DNA of 64,000 nt. It comes from Excoecaria cochinchinensis (taxonomy: Eukaryota > Streptophyta > Magnoliopsida > Malpighiales > Euphorbiaceae). A program made the position numbers and the translations under genes. A model generated the notes under the pieces. The model was given only the letters and a program-made list of their open reading frames with translations, was not told where the DNA came from and searched no databases. The DNA is taken from the NCBI GenBank assembly GCA_947683425.1, contig CANTUQ010000112.1, positions 8,819,501 through 8,883,500 on the forward strand. Reading direction: 5' to 3'. Each line of letters starts with the position of its first letter. Position 1 is the first letter of the stretch. Shown one piece after another: positions 58,741 to 64,000 of this stretch.

Positions 58741-61155
58741 TGTGACGCGCGCTGGACCCCGGGGCGCCCCGAACCGCCCGCCTTCAGGGCGATTAGGATG
58801 GGGTTCATAAAAACTTGTAAGAAATTACAAGTGTGTCCATTTTGGGCAAAAAAGAGGTTTCTTGGAGTTGCCACCTAATAGAATATTGGGAAAGGTCATC
58901 TAGCCTCAGTAGGCCTAAGACAGCACTGCTGTGTCCATCATAGGCAAGCTGGAGGTGTCTTGGAGGTTTCCACCCTAATGATAGGATGATACTCTAGCCT
59001 CACGCTTGGGCAAACCAAAGGTGTCTTGGAAGTATCCATCTTAATAGAACATTAAGATGGCCCTCTCGCCTCGTGGCGCCTAGGACTGTGCAAGTTTGAT
59101 CCTTTTACGGGACACAAGAGGCAACTTGGAAACCCCATCCCAATAGAATATTGAGATAGCCCTCTCGCCTCGTTGAGCCCAAAGACCAGAGTAAGTTCGG
59201 GACTTTCCATTTATTCATACCTTGATTAAGTTTATATTTGAGTTTTGAATTTATCATTTCATCCCATTTCTCATTCAGTTTAATGCAGTTGAATTAAAGC
59301 GCAAACGTGCATTTAGGGAAAGCAGTAAATAAAGCATAATTAAAATAAAGTGCATAAAAATAAATTACAACAAAACTAGGGGCAGAATACAACCCCCATT
59401 GTAAATTGCATGCAATTCATACATAAATCGGGATATAATTTAAGAGTGAGGACATTGGTCCTCGCATGCATATTTATTACAAAATGGTTTTGACGCGTTG
59501 ATTTTTATTTGTTAGAAAAATTAGGACATTGGTCCTCAATTTGTAAGGAAAATCCCAATTTAATTAATAAAAAAACATTTAACCATTTTTACATTAGTGG
59601 GAAAGTATATAAAAAACATTATTATCAATAACAATATAATAAAAAGATAAAGTCGAGAAAATGAACCCGGGAGAAGACCCTTAAATCTTTTGCAACAGCC
59701 TCTACACCAAATGGCTCCAAATCCACCCAACAAATCAAAATAATAACTCACAAAACAAGAAGACGTTAGTGTCAATTTAAAGAAAAAATAAGCATGAAAT
59801 TAGGTAATAAGGAGGAAAATGGAAGAAATTAAACAAGAAAACCATTTAAAATGAAAGAAGAGAAGAAACGGAGTTAAATGAGAAAAGAAGCCTAGGGACA
59901 GCCCAAAACGTATGTGACCGATGGCCATCCCTAGGAGAGATAGACGGGCATAAGGGCGATCCACGACGTCCCGTCGTTCGCTTAAGCGACGGCCGTCGGT
60001 GGTCCTTATGCCTGTCGGTCGAGTCTGTTTCCGAACAGTAAACCAAAAAATAAGTTTTTGCTTTTAATTTGAATAAAAGGGATTTTTATGCAATAAATTA
60101 ACAAAAATAATTGAATTCAAAGTAACAGGTCCAGAAGTTTTATCCTTGGATTTTTACCTCATGAAAGTGAACATTGAAAGATTTTTAGTTGTAAAAACCT
60201 CACTTTGAAAAATAAACCAAGAGAAGGAAATTTTTTTCTCTTTCTTGGAATTTGGACAGCAATAAATATCTGAATTAGCTAGATGGATGAAAATGAATGG
60301 ATCTCACTTCCTCGGATTAGCGTAATTTGAGAATAAAAGAAAAGAAATTTTGAAAGAAAAATACTCCTTAAATAAAAAGAGATATTCTGTGGAAAATTAC
60401 CAAGCTTTGTTTTCTAATAAAAGTTTTTTCTTAAACAATAATTTCTCAGTAAAATTTTTTGACCCCAAAAGCTGAATCCCCTTCCCCTATTTATAGATTT
60501 AGGAGGAAATTTCAAATAAGTTTAAATTTTAAATTCAGATTTATTGAAAAGATTTGGAATATTCAAAAAAAATTTAAAAATATTTTGTAAAATCCCCTAA
60601 ATCTTGTAGAATTCGGCGATTAAAACAACCAAATCATCGACCGACGGGCAACCCATGGATTACCGACGGGCGTCGGTCACAAGGGACACCATCGGTCATT
60701 TGACCGGCAGGCCTTACATGTGGCATGGAGATGAGAGACGGCCGTCTCCTGCGAGGAGCAGGTGTTGCTCATTCTAGGGACGAGCGCCGCTCAAACGAGC
60801 GACAGGTGCTGCTCAACCAAGCGACGGCCTGATTCTCGAGAGACGGGTGCCTCTCATTCGAACGACGGGCTCCCATCTCGAGCGACGGCCTGTTGGTCGA
60901 CGTGAGAGACGGGCCTCCCGCGTGAGCGACGGGCAATACTCAACCGACAGGCTGCCCGTTTGTGGGTTCAAATGCCAATTCTCAAAGTTGAACTCTTTTC
61001 GACTGTTCGAAATCCCTCTTTTACCCAGAACTCCTTCGATCCTTATAAAACTAGTGGACAAACATCCACAACTTTTGTCCTTCGTCTGAAAAACTGACGT
61101 TAGTTTCTTCATCGGTTAACTCTGATCTGGACTACCTCAGGACCCGATGTCTACA
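58741..61155 (-). repeat. 3' LTR of a minus-strand Tat-type element (C)
   Basis: Plus strand begins TGTGACGCGCGCTGG and ends CCCGATGTCTACA, the complement of TGTAGACATCGGG; 2415 bp. Next to it is the inverted polypurine context and element-A-like 3' UTR, so it is the 3' LTR of a minus-strand element. A TATA box (CTATAAATAGGGG on the minus strand) lies at about 60487-60499. The tail half has repeats of 'ccaccctaatagaatattgg..ctctcgcctcg' (58860-59180), period roughly 85-100 bp. Confidence 0.82.
59915..60960 (-). repeat. CG-rich 'gacgggc' repeat blocks in LTR C
   Basis: The main block, 60640-60960, holds about 12 degenerate copies of 'gcgacgggc/gcgacggcc' at an offset of about 200-515 bp from the LTR start. 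A second small patch at 59915-60020 has 'cgtcgttcgcttaagcgacgg' palindrome halves. The AT-rich sequence between them is ordinary LTR. Confidence 0.75.
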
Positions 61156-61260
61156 GTTGCCAACAATTTTGGGGAAAGTAATACACTAGTGTCTAGATGA
61201 GCTAAAATTCAAAGGAGAAGGGAAGAAACACGTACCTGAGGTAGTCCTTACCTTCTTGAT
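61156..61260 (-). other. 3' UTR end and polypurine tract of element C
   Basis: The minus strand reads 'ccaaaattgttggcaac' directly before the LTR, and upstream 'cctcaggtacgtgtttcttc', which is near-identical to element A at 5720-5745. This shows that A and C share a conserved block between their tandem repeats and their LTR. Confidence 0.8.
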
Positions 61261-61299
61261 GTTGCGTGGAAGCAAGTGGTTTCTTGTCTCCATTCGGTG

Positions 61300-61895
61300 A
61301 GCCTCGTATCGGTCTTACCGGGAACTAAGAGTCGTGAGAGGTAGTGTTATCCAACCCATATGCAATTTATTCTATTGCAGGTATACTGCCAACCTCGTTT
61401 CGGCTTGTATGGTATCTGTGAAATACGGTGTTATCCAACCCCATCTCGGTTGCGATCTATTCTATTGTGTTTGCCCCACTAACCTCATCTTGGTCTGCAT
61501 AGTGACTGATCAGTTTCGTTAGCCTCATCTCAGCCTGTGCGGTGTGAGGTGAAGTGTTGTCTAACTGCATCCTCTACTTGCGATCTGTTCTATTGTGCTT
61601 GCCCCACTAACCTCATCTCGGTCTGCGTGGCAGCTGATCAGTTTTGTTAGCCTCATCTCAGCCTGCGCGGTGTGAGGTGAAGTGTTGTCTAACTACATCC
61701 TCTGCTTGTGATCTGTTCTATCGCGTTTGCCCCACTAACCGCATCTCGGTCTGCATGGCGGTTTATCTGTTCCGCTAGCCTCATCTCTGCCTGCGCGGTG
61801 TGAGGTGAAGTGTTGTCTAACCGCATCCTCTGCTTGCAATCTGTTCTATCGCGTTTACCCCACTAACCTCATCTCGGTCTGCATGGAATTTAAAT
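61300..61895 (-). repeat. Tandem repeat in the 3' UTR of element C
   Basis: Units of about 126 bp. 'ccccactaacctcatctcgg' recurs near 61476, 61604, 61731 and 61858, each followed by 'gttagcctcatctcagcctg' and 'gtgaggtgaagtgttgtcta'. The first unit (61300-61475) is more diverged. The sequence is unrelated to the arrays of A and B. Confidence 0.88.
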
Positions 61896-62039
61896 TGTTT
61901 TATCGTTGTGTAACCTCCTGTTCCTGTGTTACAAAAGTTTTGATCAGTTCGTTGTGAGTTGATTTGCTTGTTATCATTTAAACGATTTTCACATTATTAT
62001 TATTTTGTTTGTTTTTTTTCCATTTTCTTCCATTTACTA
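61896..62039. other. Short AT-rich stretch between element C and Athila
   Basis: No repeat or coding pattern; likely more of element C's 3' UTR, cut by the Athila insertion. Confidence 0.4.
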
Positions 62040-63553
62040 TGTTATCTGATAAGAGTTTAATTGAAGTATAATTTAGTATTTATTTTGTATAAGTTTATGT
62101 AATTAATCATGCAATTGTGTGTAAAAGTTGAGGTGATATGTTAGTTTAGGATTATTTGTATTAGATTTCATGTTATTTGTGTTTACTGTTGTTTTTAGGT
62201 GAAAATTGAAGAGAAGAACCAGATATAGAGTGGGAAGTCACGAGAAGAGGAGCAGATCACGTCTCACATAAGAGGTCACGCCGTGACCAGGAGTCACGTG
62301 ACGTGACTTGCTAAGAAGAATGAAGAGGAAGGAGGAAAAGAAGAGAAGGAGCTGCAAGAGGCGAGTCACGCCGTGAGCTAAGGTCACGCGACGTGACGAG
62401 AAGCCAGGAAAGAAAGGAAAGAAAAGAGAAGAGAAGAGAAAGGAGAGGAGGACGCGAGACGTGAGCGCTAGTCACGCCACACGCACACGCGAAGACACGC
62501 CGTGAGAGGGAGTAACGTCTCGTGACTGGCGAGGGAGAGAAGAGAAAACCGAGAGAAAGAAAGAAAGAAGAAAAGAAGGAGCGCGTTCTGTCGCGATCGC
62601 GACAGAGACGACCGTTGGGGCAGTTTTGAGCCAAAAGATACATGAAAAGTTGTCTTCTTTCACCAAACTTTGCAACCATTCTCAAGGGACACAATTCTTA
62701 GATTAATATCTATAAATATGTAGTTTAACTGTAATTTTTAATGGATGAATTTTTAGTTAAGTAATTTTTCTGTATTTTGTAAGAGAGATTTTTCTTAGTT
62801 AAATTTCTATTTAGTTTTATGGTTTGAAGAAGAAGATCAAGGAGAAGGAAATTTATTTTCAAGAGATTGAGAAAAGGGTTGAAAGGCTTCTATCTTATTC
62901 TCTTATTTTTAATTCTTCTCCAATATTTCTATGAAAATCATTTTAATGAATTTGCATGTTTTTATTCTTTCTATTTTCATCTACTTTCATAGTCTTTCAT
63001 TGCAGATTTTCTATTAGTATCTTTTGCTTGATTTTTATAAGTTAAAGTAATTCGAGAGTTTGCTTTATCTGAAATCTAATAGAATTTCATTATTAAGATA
63101 TATTTAAGAGATTGGTATATTGAGATAATTGCTATAGGTTAGTGTCTATTCTTAAAATATGTAATTAGAAACCTCTAATTCATTAATGAAAATTGTGAGT
63201 TAGAATTTTAATTGTATGTTTTAGGCATTTTAATTCATATCGAGAGAGTGAGTTAAAAATCTATTCTAACTTGGCTTGCATGAAAGATGAATAAATGTAA
63301 ATCAAAATGATGGATCAAATTCATTATGTTTAATTCTTCATTCATATACTATTTATCTTCTTCTGATAAACATAAATTAGGTTTAAATTAAGTAGTTCTA
63401 ATTCAACCATCAAATTTATTATCATTGTAAACAAGATTAAAATCAATTAGTAATAGTGTGTAAACACGTTCCTCGTGGGATCGACATCTTAAGTACTATT
63501 ACGGTACACCGTATACTTGCGGTATAATTAGCATATATAGAAAATGCTCAACA
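62040..63553 (+). repeat. 5' LTR of an Athila element
   Basis: Ends '..atgctcaaca' just before the tRNA-Asp primer site. The last 130 bp ('cctcgtgggatcgacatctt', 'cttgcggt') are the characteristic Athila LTR tail. The start is set at TGTTATCTGATAAG (62040) because TGTT pairs with the AACA end; this start is provisional. Contains the CG-rich palindrome cluster 62236-62606. The minus ORFs at 62311-62694 are shadows of that cluster. Confidence 0.8.
62236..62606 (+). repeat. CG-rich palindrome cluster in the Athila LTR
   Basis: Repeated TCACG and CGTGA half-sites: TCACG-C-CGTGA (62276-62286, 62366-62376), TCACG-TGA-CGTGA (62294-62306), TCACG-CGA-CGTGA (62384-62396), and decayed forms to 62535. 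It closes with the perfect 20-bp palindrome TCTGTCGCGA/TCGCGACAGA (62587-62606). Spacers are purine-rich (gaagagaagga). Confidence 0.88.
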
Positions 63554-63559
63554 AGTTTT

Positions 63560-63577
63560 TGGCGCCGTTGCCGGGGA
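63560..63577 (+). other. Primer binding site of Athila (tRNA-Asp)
   Basis: TGGCGCCGTTGCCGGGGA, an exact complement to the 18-base 3' end of plant tRNA-Asp including CCA; a hallmark of Athila. Confidence 0.95.
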
Positions 63578-63700
63578 ACGGTTGTTTTGCCATTATAAAA
63601 ATTGATTTATGATTTTGGATTACAATATTTTCTTTTGTTTTAATTTGTTTATTAGTTTAAATTAATTTTGTGTTTTGTTTTTACAGGATTTTAGAAGTTC
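63578..63700 (+). other. Short leader between the Athila primer site and gag
   Basis: AT-rich, non-coding, ending in the 'gtttttacag' acceptor-like sequence. Confidence 0.5.
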
Positions 63701-64000
63701 ATGCCTAGTACAAGGAGTTCTTTAGAAGAGCTTGAGCCTTTAAATCCTGAAATTGAGAGGTTTTTATTGAGTAATCGGAAATCCAATAAAAAGAAGAACA
63801 AAAATAGGAGATCAATTATCATGGCTGAAGAAAATCCACCAAGATTGATGGACTTTGCCACACCTGCATTGAGTGGTGCTGAACAAGGAGTGGTAAGACC
63901 AACGGTAAATGCCAATCAATTTGAAATTAAGCCTTCATTATTACAAATGATTCAAAATAGTATTCAATTTTACGGTTTGGCAAATGAGGATCCAAATGCT
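63701..64000 (+). CDS. gag: Athila gag, N-terminal part, runs off the window
   Basis: ATG at 63701; 100 codons are open to the window edge with no stop. The protein starts MPSTRSSLEELEPLNP, followed by a Lys/Arg-rich stretch (NRKSNKKKNKNRRS) and MAEENPPRLMDFATPALSG. Then come RPTVNANQFEIKPSLLQMIQ and NSIQFYGLANEDPNA, a conserved Athila gag block. The second Met (MAEENPP, 63821) is an alternative start. A pyrimidine-rich 'ttttacag' 15 bases upstream resembles a splice acceptor. The rest of the element lies to the right. Confidence 0.9.
   Translation, partial: MPSTRSSLEELEPLNPEIERFLLSNRKSNKKKNKNRRSIIMAEENPPRLMDFATPALSGAEQGVVRPTVNANQFEIKPSLLQMIQNSIQFYGLANEDPNA

Noticed and set aside
62311..62694. 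Minus-strand 127-residue ORF rich in Ser and Leu
   Set aside because: Shadow of purine-rich and CG-palindromic LTR sequence on the Athila plus strand.

Overview
This window is plant nuclear DNA made almost entirely of transposable elements. I see no host gene, no rRNA or tRNA gene, and nothing bacterial. The evidence for a flowering plant is the set of lineages: Ty3/Gypsy elements of the Tat/Ogre, Athila and Tekay-like (chromovirus) types, a PIF/Harbinger element with its Myb-like partner gene, a Mutator-like element (MULE), hAT-type MITEs and solo LTRs. The sequence is AT-rich with long (ATT)n and (TA)n runs. The CG-rich patches lie inside LTRs. The species cannot be told from this sequence.

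Layout. 1-8979: a Tat/Ogre-type element (A) that has gag but no pol, a long tandem-repeat 3' UTR and a 3.2-kb 3' LTR; its 5' LTR lies left of the window. 8980-21485: remains of Tekay-like elements, with a broken RNase H and integrase at 11.2-13.1 kb followed by an LTR (13127 to 21485). That LTR is split by an hAT-like element, which is itself interrupted by two solo LTRs. About 21.6-35.2 kb: a minus-strand MULE whose transposase gene is cut by a 6.2-kb PIF/Harbinger element (24195-30369, TSD TTA) and by a 2.75-kb solo LTR (30830-33579, TSD TATCC). 35.2-36.0 kb: a promoter-bearing LTR fragment.

36036-56380: a second Tat/Ogre-type element (B), with a 4.2-kb 5' LTR, a PBS, gag, protease, RT, RNase H, the extra archaeal-type RNase H typical of Tat, and integrase, all decayed by stops and frameshifts. 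Its 5' LTR contains a fresh 1.1-kb tandem duplication with a 684-bp hAT MITE in one copy. Its pol is split by a 7.2-kb minus-strand gag-only element with two LTRs (44244-51398). 56.4-61.9 kb: a cluster of Tat-type LTRs in opposite orientations, plus the 3' UTR of a minus-strand copy. 62040-64000: the LTR, tRNA-Asp primer site and intact gag start of an Athila element that runs off the right edge.

The window is best read as an insertion history. Several events can be ordered from target-site duplications, an empty site and reading frames that resume on the far side of an insertion. No intact autonomous element is visible. The Athila gag at the right edge is the only undamaged element coding start. 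The points most worth checking are: a shared palindrome (TCACG-N3-CGTGA) and a shared 45-bp hairpin block in LTRs of different families; loss of the third catalytic acidic residue by Glu-to-Lys in three of four DDE enzymes; a stop codon shared at one gag Trp position by two Tat copies; and a hypervariable block at a fixed place in the Tat LTRs.
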